In this document: positions 53,445-61,242 of the stretch, in pieces
Layout: the number at the start of each line of letters is the position of its first letter
How positions within the stretch are numbered: the first letter of the stretch is position 1
NCBI GenBank assembly: GCA_905235225.1
Contig: CAJOKE010000015.1
Coordinates: forward strand, 62,001 to 126,000
From: Paludibacteraceae bacterium
Lineage (GTDB): Bacteria > Bacteroidota > Bacteroidia > Bacteroidales > Paludibacteraceae
DNA length: 64,000 bases
Direction of reading: 5' to 3'
Translations under genes and position numbers: made by a program
Notes under the pieces: model-generated
What the model saw: only the letters and a program-made list of their open reading frames with translations
What the model was told of the DNA's origin: nothing
Database searches by the model: none

Positions 53445-53470
53445 AAAAAGTGCGGGAGACCGCACTTTTT
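53445..53470 (+). terminator. rho-independent terminator after the caspase operon
   Basis: AAAAAGTGCGG (53445-53455), loop GAGA and CCGCACTTTTT (53460-53470) form a perfect 11-bp hairpin with a T tail. It is built like the terminator after mfd (both contain AAAAAGTGC). Confidence 0.88.
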
Positions 53471-53471
53471 C

Positions 53472-53502
53472 TTGCATATTTCAAAAATATACACTACCTT
53501 TG
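53472..53502 (+). promoter_or_regulatory. promoter of the BspA-like gene
   Basis: TTGC at 53472-53475, a 19-base spacer and TACCTTTG at 53495-53502, about 30 bases upstream of the ATG at 53534. The terminator of the preceding operon abuts the -33 element. Confidence 0.85.
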
Positions 53503-53533
53503 CAGCAAATTAACGCACTATTCGTCTGCTACT

Positions 53534-55303
53534 ATGAACCGCATTCTCCTTTTCTGCCTCGTAACGTTTGGCTTCATCTCTCTCAACGCCGAACAGGCAC
53601 AGTTCAATAACCTCACTTTCAACATTGATCCTATCGAACGGACTGCCGAAGTGGCGGAAAACAAAGCTGAAGGTAAACTACGCCTGCCGGACAGCATTAC
53701 CGTCGGACAGATAAACTACCGCGTCATCGGTATCGCCGATAATGCCTTCAAAAACTGCAAAAACCTCAACGAAATTGTTTTGCCCGAATCGTTAGAGTAC
53801 CTCTGCCGCTCCGCATTTGAAGGAACCGGCATTTGGCTCAATAAAAACAACTGGAAAGACGGCATTCTCTTTATTGACAGCTGCCTCATCGCTGTGGACA
53901 AATCCGTCAAACCCAAACTTGTCATACCTAACTCTACCCGACTGATTGCAGCCGGTGCTTTTCAAGGCAATAAGGTCCTGACGCGCGTAGACCTGCCGCA
54001 AACACTCAAACGCATTGACAACGACCTTTTCCGCGACTGCAAAAACATTACCAAAGTAGTCATCCCCGCCTCTGTACAGTCCATTGGACAAGACGCTTTC
54101 ACAGGATCGGGCATTTGGCTCAACGAAAAGAAATGGAGAAAAGGAGCTCTCTACATAGATGGCTGTCTCATTGCCGTCAATAACAACGCACCCGCTAAAT
54201 TCATCTGCAAGGACAAAATTCCGACACGCCTATTTGCCGCAGGGGCATTCAAAGGCGCAAAACAGATAAAAACCGTCACCATACCCGATGGCATACACAC
54301 CATTCCCGCCGCATGCTTCCATAATTGTCCGGCACTGACCGAGGTCATCATCCCCGCCTCTGTCAAACGCATTGAACAGTTTGCTTTTGCTCAATGCGAG
54401 CTGCTCAAGAATGCCACCTTGCCCGCAGACATTGACTACATCGGTGCAGGAGCATTCTACACCTGCCGCAACCTTAAAAAACAAATCCTATCCGACAACC
54501 TCAAAGCTATTCCTACCGCCTGCTTCTTCCTCTGTAGCGCATTTACAACCATTGACCTGCCCGGACAACTTGAAATCATTGGCGATGGTGCCTTTGCCGG
54601 ATGTGCTAATCTCGAAGATATTCAGCTCCCGCATACGCTCAAATCTATTGGCGAAAAAGCCTTCACTGGCTGCAACCGCTTCCGTAAAATCATCATACCC
54701 GACTACGTTACCCAAATCAAAAAAGCAGCCTTCGCTGACTGCTCACACCTCAATAATGTCACACTGCCCGAAGGACTCTATGCTATAGACGATGAGACTT
54801 TCCTCAACTGTATCAGCCTTGAACGCATCACCTTGCCCAAGACCCTGTACCGCATCGGAAAGGATGCCTTCCGCAATTGTCAGGAACTGTATGCCATCCT
54901 CCTGCCTGATAATTTGCATCGGCTCGAAGATCAGGCATTTATGGACTGCAAAAAACTCTACGAAATACAACTCCCTGCAGAATTGGCACATTTGGGCGCA
55001 GGTGCCTTCTCCCTCTGCATCAACCTGACCAACGTTGTCACCACACACGCCAAACACCTTACATCCGTCGAAGCAGGCACTTTCTATCAATGCCGGCAAC
55101 TACAGGAAATAGACCTTCCCGATAGCGTGAAGGTCATTGGAGAAGATGCCTTTAACGGCTGCAAAAACCTTAAACGTGTTTTCTTTCCTGCAGGATTGGA
55201 AAAGATTGGACAGAACGCATTCCGCGATTGCACATCCCTCACAACACCACTGCTTTCAAAAGATATAGAAATTGGCAAAAACGCCTTCAAAGGATGCAAA
55301 TAA
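53534..55303 (+). CDS. BspA-like leucine-rich repeat (LRR_5) surface protein
   Basis: A signal peptide (MNRILLFCLVTFGFISLNAE) is followed by about 17 LRR_5 units of the form AFxxCxxLxxIxLPxxLxxIGxxAF, as in Treponema/Bacteroides BspA proteins, which bind host or bacterial surface ligands. The 589-residue protein has a duplicated insertion early on: GTGIWLNKNNWKDGILFID and GSGIWLNEKKWRKGALYID, each followed by a CLIAV segment. It ends within a repeat (GKNAFKGCK), with no T9SS tail or membrane anchor visible, so the mode of surface attachment is unclear. The start was set at the first ATG after the promoter; the frame open upstream runs through the terminator. Confidence 0.9.
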   Translation: MNRILLFCLVTFGFISLNAEQAQFNNLTFNIDPIERTAEVAENKAEGKLRLPDSITVGQINYRVIGIADNAFKNCKNLNEIVLPESLEYLCRSAFEGTGIWLNKNNWKDGILFIDSCLIAVDKSVKPKLVIPNSTRLIAAGAFQGNKVLTRVDLPQTLKRIDNDLFRDCKNITKVVIPASVQSIGQDAFTGSGIWLNEKKWRKGALYIDGCLIAVNNNAPAKFICKDKIPTRLFAAGAFKGAKQIKTVTIPDGIHTIPAACFHNCPALTEVIIPASVKRIEQFAFAQCELLKNATLPADIDYIGAGAFYTCRNLKKQILSDNLKAIPTACFFLCSAFTTIDLPGQLEIIGDGAFAGCANLEDIQLPHTLKSIGEKAFTGCNRFRKIIIPDYVTQIKKAAFADCSHLNNVTLPEGLYAIDDETFLNCISLERITLPKTLYRIGKDAFRNCQELYAILLPDNLHRLEDQAFMDCKKLYEIQLPAELAHLGAGAFSLCINLTNVVTTHAKHLTSVEAGTFYQCRQLQEIDLPDSVKVIGEDAFNGCKNLKRVFFPAGLEKIGQNAFRDCTSLTTPLLSKDIEIGKNAFKGCK

Positions 55304-55348
55304 AATCTTCAAGGGATGTAAATATAATCTCTAAAGGATATAAATAAA

Positions 55349-55378
55349 TAACGGTGGTATTAAACCATACCACCGTTA
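55349..55378. terminator. perfect 12-bp hairpin between convergent genes (bidirectional terminator candidate)
   Basis: TAACGGTGGTAT (55349-55360), loop TAAACC and ATACCACCGTTA (55367-55378). The hairpin includes the last codons and the stop of fabG. On the minus strand it is followed by TTATTTATTTATAT, so it should terminate fabG transcription. The plus-strand tail is less T-rich. Confidence 0.75.
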
Positions 55379-56112
55379 ACTTGTATCACTTCACCACTTA
55401 CATAAGAACTCAAGTCCGAAGCAAGGAATAATGCCACATTGGCTACCTCTTCCGGATCACCGCCACGATGCAAGGGTATTGATCTCACAAAATCATTGAT
55501 TGTTTCCTCTGGCAAAGAAGCTGTCATGTTAGTCAGAATAAAGCCCGGGGCTATAGCGTTCGCACGAATACCGCGGCTGCCCAACTCTTTTGCTGTCGAT
55601 TTGGTCAATGCGATTATACCTGCTTTGGAAGCCGCATAGTTCGCTTGACCTGCATTACCGTTCAAACCCACTACCGATGACAACGATATAATGGATCCGC
55701 TACGCTGGCGAAGCATGATAGGGGCCACCGCATGGATATTATTGAACGCCGATTTCAGATTATCCGATAACACCTCATCCCACTGCTTTTCCGACATGCG
55801 CAACATTAACGCATCGCGCGTAATACCCGCATTATTCACTAAAATATCTATCCGACCGAACTCAGCCAACACATCCTTTGCAAGACTATGCGCTGCCTCA
55901 AAATCTGCCGCATCGGACGCATAGGCCTTGCATTTGACGCCAATGGCTTCCAACTCATGAAGTGTATTAAGCGTCTGCTCACGATATTCGCGATCCGTAA
56001 ATGCGATATTACAGCCCTGTTCCGCGAACTTTAGAGCAACGGCACGACCGATTCCGCGGGCGGCTCCGGTTATAAGTGCGGTCTTTCCTTCTAATAATTG
56101 TCCTTTTATCAT
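55360..56112 (-). CDS. fabG: 3-oxoacyl-[acyl-carrier-protein] reductase
   Basis: A short-chain dehydrogenase of fatty-acid elongation that reduces beta-ketoacyl-ACP with NADPH. Motifs: cofactor GAARGIGRAVALKF, LVNNAGITRD, catalytic Ser in ISLSSVVG and YAASK, and the C-terminal DLSSYVSGEVIQVNGGMV typical of FabG. Length (250) is standard. It is the last gene of the minus-strand operon, 11 bases after lptC. Confidence 0.94.
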   Translation of the reverse strand: MIKGQLLEGKTALITGAARGIGRAVALKFAEQGCNIAFTDREYREQTLNTLHELEAIGVKCKAYASDAADFEAAHSLAKDVLAEFGRIDILVNNAGITRDALMLRMSEKQWDEVLSDNLKSAFNNIHAVAPIMLRQRSGSIISLSSVVGLNGNAGQANYAASKAGIIALTKSTAKELGSRGIRANAIAPGFILTNMTASLPEETINDFVRSIPLHRGGDPEEVANVALFLASDLSSYVSGEVIQVNGGMV

Positions 56113-56123
56113 AAATGTTTTTA

Positions 56124-56669
56124 TTATTCGTCTTTGATGGGGAATACCCCTGTAGGGTTTAGGATTGTATATTTCGTCAGTTCTTGGTTGGAGTCAAAAC
56201 CGATACCCTGAATAACTGAAGTCTCCCGGGTTATTGAGATAGACGAATCCGAATAGATACGTTCCGTCTTCTGATTCCAAAATAACTGCGGAGTCTCAAA
56301 AAACTCACTGTCGGTATTCATCGACCTCACATGCCCGCGCAACTCCCAAACCTGCAACTCCTCGTTGTAGTACGCATAATCGGAACGCAGCCACGTATCT
56401 ATCTCCAAATCATCATTGAACTTCTCCAGATATATCCCGTCTGGAAACTCCCAATAAACAGGAGTCGCCTTGTCATATATCTGCCATGTCTCTGTCGTTA
56501 TACGATATTTGGTAATTCCGGAATCGGATATAAGAGTCGTCACCACAGATGCGTCAAGACCGGGCATAGATGCCCGATCTTCAACCGCATCTGCAGTCAG
56601 TTTGACTTCTCTGTGACAACTTGCCAGTAAGAAGCAACTACCGAGCAGGACGACAAGTAGTTCTCTCAT
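56124..56669 (-). CDS. lptC: LPS export periplasmic protein LptC
   Basis: LptC links the inner-membrane LptBFG transporter to the periplasmic LptA bridge in lipopolysaccharide export. The 181-residue protein has a lipoprotein signal ending LASCHREV, unlike the membrane-anchored enterobacterial form but usual for Bacteroidota. The beta-jellyroll shows DSGITKYRITTETWQIYD, GIYLEKFNDDLEIDTWLRSDYAYY, and ELRGHVRSMNTDSEFFETPQLFWNQKTERIYSD. Its 5' end overlaps the TPR gene by 32 bases. Confidence 0.92.
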   Translation of the reverse strand: MRELLVVLLGSCFLLASCHREVKLTADAVEDRASMPGLDASVVTTLISDSGITKYRITTETWQIYDKATPVYWEFPDGIYLEKFNDDLEIDTWLRSDYAYYNEELQVWELRGHVRSMNTDSEFFETPQLFWNQKTERIYSDSSISITRETSVIQGIGFDSNQELTKYTILNPTGVFPIKDE

Positions 56670-58056
56670 TTATCCAGCCACCAACAATAAACGTTGCACC
56701 ACCAAGTTCATTCGGCAAATCGAACATCTCCTCTTTTGTCGGATAATACTTGCTGTACGCTGCAATCAGTTTGTCTGCATCATCAGCACATGTCGGATCT
56801 ACAGATTTTGCCTTTACGAACTGGTCAACGGCTGCCCAATAAACGGTTTTGTTCAAGATTGCAGCCTTGGCTGCCGGATAATCAGGCTCCGCATAAGGAC
56901 GGGCAGCGGCATAGCAGCAGCCAATCAAAATATAGCAACGTCCCTGACCTGAAACAACTTCCAGACTCTGACGGGCATATTTGCGGGCTTCCTGATAATT
57001 CTTCAGCTTATCCATGTAAATGAACGCAATATTGTACAGATAATCGTCTTGGTCATCATCATCTTCCCCGTCTATCAGACTGATTGCCTCGTTATAATAG
57101 TTGATTGCACCACGCCAGTCTTCTTTCTTCATGCACATCTTGGCGCAACCGGCTGCCGATTCCTCTGTTGGTTGTAACTTGTGCGCAGCCTCTGCTGCTG
57201 CAAAATATACATAGGACTCCGTGCAGTTTACACGCTTGTATAACTTCATGTACTTCAACAGGTCCTCAAGGTTATCCTTGCTCTGCTCAACCATTCCCGC
57301 ATAAATCTCGTCCAGTTTGGAGCAGTCTGCTGCACCGGAAATGGCAAACAGATTATCCACATAATCCTTCTGAGCCTTGGCAGTGGCAGCATTCTTGCTG
57401 GCGGGATTGTCACCTATCGCCTGCAGCAAACCCGATACTTGGGAATAATCCGCAATAAACTGCTCGCCGTACTTGTCCGGATCGGATTTGTACAAACCGT
57501 AGCTGACCTCTGCCAGTTTCGTTAAAACGGAAACTTGCGACTTGTCACCCATGCCGTTTACAGACTCTTTCAACCACGGATATGCTGCTTCCTTCAACTC
57601 GTCATCCTCAAAGTACTTGCAGTATTCAACACCCTTCTGACCAAGGATATACTCTTTCGGATAGCGTTGATCATCACCGAAATACTTGATACGTTTGTCG
57701 CATAGTTCGAGTGCAAGATGACGTAAACGGTCTTTCTCATTCGCATCGGTCGCATTGTCATACAGATATTCTATAATCTTGGCACCGGCGGTATATATTG
57801 CCTTGTTTGCATTCGGACATGTGTTATATACTTCCCACCACGGACCATATGCGTCCTGATATTGTTTGTTCTTCACACTCTCGTTGAACAAAGACACATT
57901 CATGATACACTCCTCAGTTATCACCGGCTCTTCTTCCTGAACGGATGGAGTCGGTTCTGCGGGTTGGGACGATGCCTCTACTTTGGGTTTCTTAGCACAT
58001 GCCAGTGCCGGAATTGCTGCACAAAGAGCAATTAAAAGTAATGATCTCGTTTTCAT
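56638..58056 (-). CDS. exported tetratricopeptide-repeat protein
   Basis: A signal peptide (MKTRSLLLIALCAAIPALACA) and a Pro/Glu-rich stretch (~25-50) are followed by ~420 residues of helical TPR-like pairs (EDWRGAINYYNEAISL, YNIAFIYMDKLKNYQEARKYARQSLEVV, RCYILIGCCYAAA). TPR proteins in this chromosomal context (outer-membrane protein, TPR, lptC) are common in Bacteroidales. A role in envelope biogenesis is inferred only from position. The C-terminus GGATFIVGGWINERTTCRP overlaps the lptC start by 32 bases. Confidence 0.85.
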   Translation of the reverse strand: MKTRSLLLIALCAAIPALACAKKPKVEASSQPAEPTPSVQEEEPVITEECIMNVSLFNESVKNKQYQDAYGPWWEVYNTCPNANKAIYTAGAKIIEYLYDNATDANEKDRLRHLALELCDKRIKYFGDDQRYPKEYILGQKGVEYCKYFEDDELKEAAYPWLKESVNGMGDKSQVSVLTKLAEVSYGLYKSDPDKYGEQFIADYSQVSGLLQAIGDNPASKNAATAKAQKDYVDNLFAISGAADCSKLDEIYAGMVEQSKDNLEDLLKYMKLYKRVNCTESYVYFAAAEAAHKLQPTEESAAGCAKMCMKKEDWRGAINYYNEAISLIDGEDDDDQDDYLYNIAFIYMDKLKNYQEARKYARQSLEVVSGQGRCYILIGCCYAAARPYAEPDYPAAKAAILNKTVYWAAVDQFVKAKSVDPTCADDADKLIAAYSKYYPTKEEMFDLPNELGGATFIVGGWINERTTCRPAR

Positions 58057-58131
58057 TTTCTTATGTTTTTAATTGTTGATTATCTGTTTTTAACTTGCCT
58101 TTAAGGCTGTTTCTTTTTTCTGATTATGCCT

Positions 58132-59349
58132 TTACAGTCTTCGTTTGAAGAACCAGTTCTCGGCTATCGAGGCGTTCAGCGTCAGCCGCACATAATTTTC
58201 TTCCAATGTGGCTGCCGGACCGCGGTGACCATATTCCACCGTCACATTGAATACGGTTCCTGCGTTACGCAAGGGGAATCCCATTCCCATACTGACCATG
58301 AAATCAGGACGTCTCACCTTCTCCACATACGAATCGGACATGTTGCAACCTAACCGCCAGAACATCCGCTCGGCATAGTTGCGTCCAAGTGGATTATGCC
58401 TGTACTCTATACCAAAAGCATACTTGTTGCGGTCACGGAGTTTATCCAGATTCTCAAACACCTTGGCTTGCGACCAGTACGACCGCGAATAATCAAACCC
58501 TATAGTCAACCGGTTATCCCACGTATAAGATGCGCCGACACCGAACATCATGGGAACTTGCGCTATATCCTCTGCCGTCCACACGGTATCCAACTGGGTG
58601 GACTCGGCTATCACATAATCACTTTTCAATGTACGCTTGTTCTCAAAAACAGCACCTAACACAAAATTATGTTTGCCAAAGGTGTGAAAGAACTGTAGTC
58701 CTTCGCGGAATCGGACGGAACTCACTGATGTTTCCGATGCCTGTATAACGGTTTTAACATCCGTTTCGGTAAATGTCACGTCTCTGGAATTGGTCACGTC
58801 ACCGAACATATAATACACATTCGCACCTATGGCCACCCAGTCAAACAGATTGAAACTCAAACCGCCATAAACCTCGCTCACACCACCGTTTCCAAAGAAA
58901 TTGGTCGTATAATGGTAATCCGAATTAATGGAGTCCGCCATACTGATATTATATCCCACGCTACTGAAAGGCATCACACCGGCACTTAGGGCTACATATC
59001 GTTTGTACAAAGGGAACTGGAGTGTTATATATTCCAAATTACCGTTTATCTTGTTCTTCCGTCCGGCATCATCGCCATAGCCTGTCCACAACAGATCCGC
59101 AGCGAGGTCAAACATAAATGTCAGACTGTCACAAGCGGTAAAGGACGCCGGTTGGGAAGGATTGATTACTTTGTGGTTGCGCATGCCGATTCCCACACTG
59201 CCCATTGCGCGATACGTGTTAGGAACATTATCATTGATGTCACCCAGACCGTAGCATGAAAATGGGGATGAAGTATTATTCTGCGCCCCAACACACACCG
59301 TTAGCAGCGTGAATAGAATGAACAATATGTGCTTTTTATCTTTCAGCAT
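58132..59349 (-). CDS. outer-membrane beta-barrel protein (FadL-like appearance)
   Basis: A signal peptide (hydrophobic core HILFILFTLLTVCVGAQ) precedes a ~385-residue barrel-type protein. The N-terminal SPFSCYGLGDINDNVPNTYRAMGSVGIGM, the serial Gly/aromatic strands, and the end RLTLNASIAENWFFKRRL are seen in Bacteroidales proteins annotated as outer-membrane or FadL-like transport proteins next to TPR and lptC genes. The transported substrate is unknown. It is the first gene of the operon, with a promoter directly upstream. Confidence 0.8.
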   Translation of the reverse strand: MLKDKKHILFILFTLLTVCVGAQNNTSSPFSCYGLGDINDNVPNTYRAMGSVGIGMRNHKVINPSQPASFTACDSLTFMFDLAADLLWTGYGDDAGRKNKINGNLEYITLQFPLYKRYVALSAGVMPFSSVGYNISMADSINSDYHYTTNFFGNGGVSEVYGGLSFNLFDWVAIGANVYYMFGDVTNSRDVTFTETDVKTVIQASETSVSSVRFREGLQFFHTFGKHNFVLGAVFENKRTLKSDYVIAESTQLDTVWTAEDIAQVPMMFGVGASYTWDNRLTIGFDYSRSYWSQAKVFENLDKLRDRNKYAFGIEYRHNPLGRNYAERMFWRLGCNMSDSYVEKVRRPDFMVSMGMGFPLRNAGTVFNVTVEYGHRGPAATLEENYVRLTLNASIAENWFFKRRL

Positions 59350-59363
59350 ACCACTTTAGCGTG

Positions 59364-59395
59364 CAAAGGTACAAAAATTATACCAAACACACAAA
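59364..59395 (-). promoter_or_regulatory. promoter of the outer-membrane protein / TPR / lptC / fabG operon
   Basis: Minus-strand -7 TACCTTTG at 59364-59371, with a TTTG about 20 bases further upstream. The start codon is 15 bases downstream, so the leader is almost absent. Confidence 0.8.
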
Positions 59396-59484
59396 TAAAA
59401 TAATTATTTTCTTTAGAAAATAGCCTTTCACCCGCCATTTTACGTAAATTCTTGAAGCGACAGCCTGCACCGGCTGGGGAACAC

Positions 59485-59516
59485 AAAAAAAATTGCGTCT
59501 CGATTCACATCGAAAC
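59485..59516 (-). terminator. rho-independent terminator after tRNA-Arg
   Basis: On the minus strand GTTTCGAT and ATCGAGAC (59509-59516 with 59497-59504) form an 8-bp stem with one G-T pair and loop GTGA. It is followed by GCAA and eight Ts. Confidence 0.8.
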
Positions 59517-59550
59517 ACAACCTGAGAAAAAAACTATTTACACTTTTTTG

Positions 59551-59624
59551 TGATCCATGCAGGATTCAAACCTGCAACCCCCACATCCGTAGTGTGGTAC
59601 TCTATTCAGTTGAGCTAATGGACC
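59551..59624 (-). tRNA. tRNA-Arg (anticodon ACG)
   Basis: The minus strand folds as a full cloverleaf: acceptor GGTCCAT/ATGGATC (one G-U pair), D stem GCTC/GAGT-type, anticodon stem CCACA/TGTGG with loop CTACGGA (anticodon ACG, read as ICG after deamination), and T arm GCAGGTTTGAATCCTGC. The discriminator base is A, and the 3' CCA is not encoded, as is common in Bacteroidota. It has its own promoter and terminator. Confidence 0.95.
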
Positions 59625-59646
59625 AGCCTTTTTTAAAAAGCGGGTG

Positions 59647-59677
59647 CAAAGGTACTGCTTTTTTTTGATACTGCAAA
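59647..59677 (-). promoter_or_regulatory. promoter of tRNA-Arg
   Basis: Minus-strand TACCTTTG at 59647-59654, 19 bases after a TTTG at about 59674-59677, roughly 22 bases upstream of the mature tRNA 5' end. Confidence 0.8.
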
Positions 59678-59723
59678 ATATTTTTGCATTTTTTTCAAAA
59701 AAATCGCACTTTTGCACTTTCTA

Positions 59724-60374
59724 TTATACATTTTCTTCTACAATCGACTCATTTTTGAGGTCTTCATAGAACGATGCTTCCGCCATATAGATATACGGAG
59801 TAACCCACAGGAACAAGATTCCACAAGTCAGAACTCCCAATATGTACCACCCGATAAATGACAGATCCAACACAAACAAATCCCATTTTGCACCACGCAT
59901 CATTTCGCGACTGAGCTTCAAAGCCTCTTTGGCACTCAGTTCCGGATAATCACGCAACAGGAATGGCACCATCTTATACGCATAAGAGAAAATGATACCG
60001 GCGATACCTAATGTCAGAACACTCAATACGGCAATAATCACTGTCTGCAAAACCATTGCAATGACATAACGGGCATAATCTCCGCTGAAGAATTTGATCA
60101 TCATTCCTGTCATTGTATCGTTTTCTTCTTTGCGGAGAACCGATAATACGGAGTTGAACATTCCGAACTCTAACGGCACAAGCAGCAACAACGTTACTGC
60201 AAAACCGGCTCCGTTCAATGAAAGACGCAAAGCTGGATCCGAATCGACAAGAGCAGGAGTAACATTAAACAACAAACCCAGTCCGACTACAATCAGACTC
60301 ATAACGGCAGCTTCGCCCCAGCGACCTGCCAAATTCTCGCGTGCTATGGCACGATACTCGTTACTTTTCTTCAT
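59724..60374 (-). CDS. DUF975 family integral membrane protein
   Basis: A ~216-residue polytopic protein (about five or six hydrophobic segments) with the DUF975 hallmarks: N-terminal MKKSNEYRAIARENLAGRWG, the middle FSYAYKMVPFLLRDYPELSAKEALKLSREMMRGAKWDLF, and FIGWYILGVLTCGILFLWVTPYIYMAEA near the C-terminus. The molecular role is unknown. The longest frame begins 18 codons earlier at 60428; I chose the ATG at 60374 because it begins at the conserved N-terminus. No clear TAnnTTTG promoter is visible upstream. Confidence 0.88.
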   Translation of the reverse strand: MKKSNEYRAIARENLAGRWGEAAVMSLIVVGLGLLFNVTPALVDSDPALRLSLNGAGFAVTLLLLVPLEFGMFNSVLSVLRKEENDTMTGMMIKFFSGDYARYVIAMVLQTVIIAVLSVLTLGIAGIIFSYAYKMVPFLLRDYPELSAKEALKLSREMMRGAKWDLFVLDLSFIGWYILGVLTCGILFLWVTPYIYMAEASFYEDLKNESIVEENV

Positions 60375-60428
60375 AAAATTTAGTGTTATTACATTTACAT
60401 TTATATAATAAGGTGTCTCTTTGAGCAA

Positions 60429-60479
60429 CGGAAGCGGTTATCAGCCGCTTCCGCGCGAAACATTTGCCCGATAGGCAAA
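60429..60479 (-). terminator. two hairpins after sdhB (possible terminator)
   Basis: TTTGCC/GGCAAA (60463-60479) and CGGAAGCGG/CCGCTTCCG (60429-60453) lie just past the sdhB stop on the minus strand. Neither has a strong T run, so termination is plausible but not certain. Confidence 0.45.
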
Positions 60480-60481
60480 AT

Positions 60482-61237
60482 TTAATCTTTGAACTTGGCG
60501 CAGATAAACTCGCGGTTCAAGCGTGCAATGTTGGCAAGGCTCACTTGCTTCGGACACTCGGCTGCGCAGGCTCCTGTATTGGTGCAGTTACCGAATCCTA
60601 ATTCGTCCATTTTTGCAAGCATGTTCTTTGCGCGTTGGGCTGCTTCCACTTTGCCTTGAGGCAGAAGAGCAAGCTGGCTCACTTTGGCGGCTACGAAGAG
60701 CATTGCCGAGCCGTTTTTACATGCAGCCGCACATGCACCGCAACCGATACAGCTTGCCGCATCCATCGCTTCGTCGGCAACCGGCTTCGGAATTGGAATT
60801 GCGTTTGCATCGGGGACACCGCCGGTGTTCACACTTACAAATCCGCCTGCCTGCATAATCTTGTCATATGCCTGACGGTCAACCATCAAGTCCTTGATTA
60901 CAGGGAAAGCACGGCTGCGCCACGGTTCTACAGTAATCGTCTCTCCGTCATGGAATTTGCGCATATGCAACTGGCAAGTCGTAATCGCACTGTCTGGTCC
61001 ATGAGGGTGACCGTTAACATACATTGAACACATTCCGCAGATTCCCTCACGGCAGTCATGATCGAATGCAATCGGGTCTTTGTGTTCGGAGATGAGTTGC
61101 TCGTTCAGAATATCAATCATCTCAAGGAACGATGCACCTTGGAATACATGATTAAGTTCATAGGTCTCAAAATGACCTTGTGCTTTCGGTCCGGCTTGAC
61201 GCCAAACGCGCACCTTAATATTAATATAGCTGTCCAT
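60482..61237 (-). CDS. sdhB: succinate dehydrogenase / fumarate reductase iron-sulfur subunit
   Basis: This subunit passes electrons between the flavoprotein and the membrane cytochrome b. The [2Fe-2S] site is [15 protein letters not shown] with a later Cys in ITTCQLHM. The [4Fe-4S] and [3Fe-4S] sites are [14 protein letters not shown] and [14 protein letters not shown]. The 251-residue length fits the Bacteroidota (B-type) complex, which in anaerobes usually works as fumarate reductase. It lies five bases after the flavoprotein gene in the order C-A-B. Confidence 0.95.
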   Translation of the reverse strand: MDSYINIKVRVWRQAGPKAQGHFETYELNHVFQGASFLEMIDILNEQLISEHKDPIAFDHDCREGICGMCSMYVNGHPHGPDSAITTCQLHMRKFHDGETITVEPWRSRAFPVIKDLMVDRQAYDKIMQAGGFVSVNTGGVPDANAIPIPKPVADEAMDAASCIGCGACAAACKNGSAMLFVAAKVSQLALLPQGKVEAAQRAKNMLAKMDELGFGNCTNTGACAAECPKQVSLANIARLNREFICAKFKD

Positions 61238-61242
61238 ATTGA

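Larger units (their letters stand above)
59372..59723. other. intergenic region with tRNA-Arg, its promoter and terminator
   Basis: Apart from the tRNA, its promoter and its terminator, the ~350 bases hold only AT-rich sequence and one small hairpin (CAGCC/GGCTG, 59461-59476). I see no protein gene. Confidence 0.7.
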
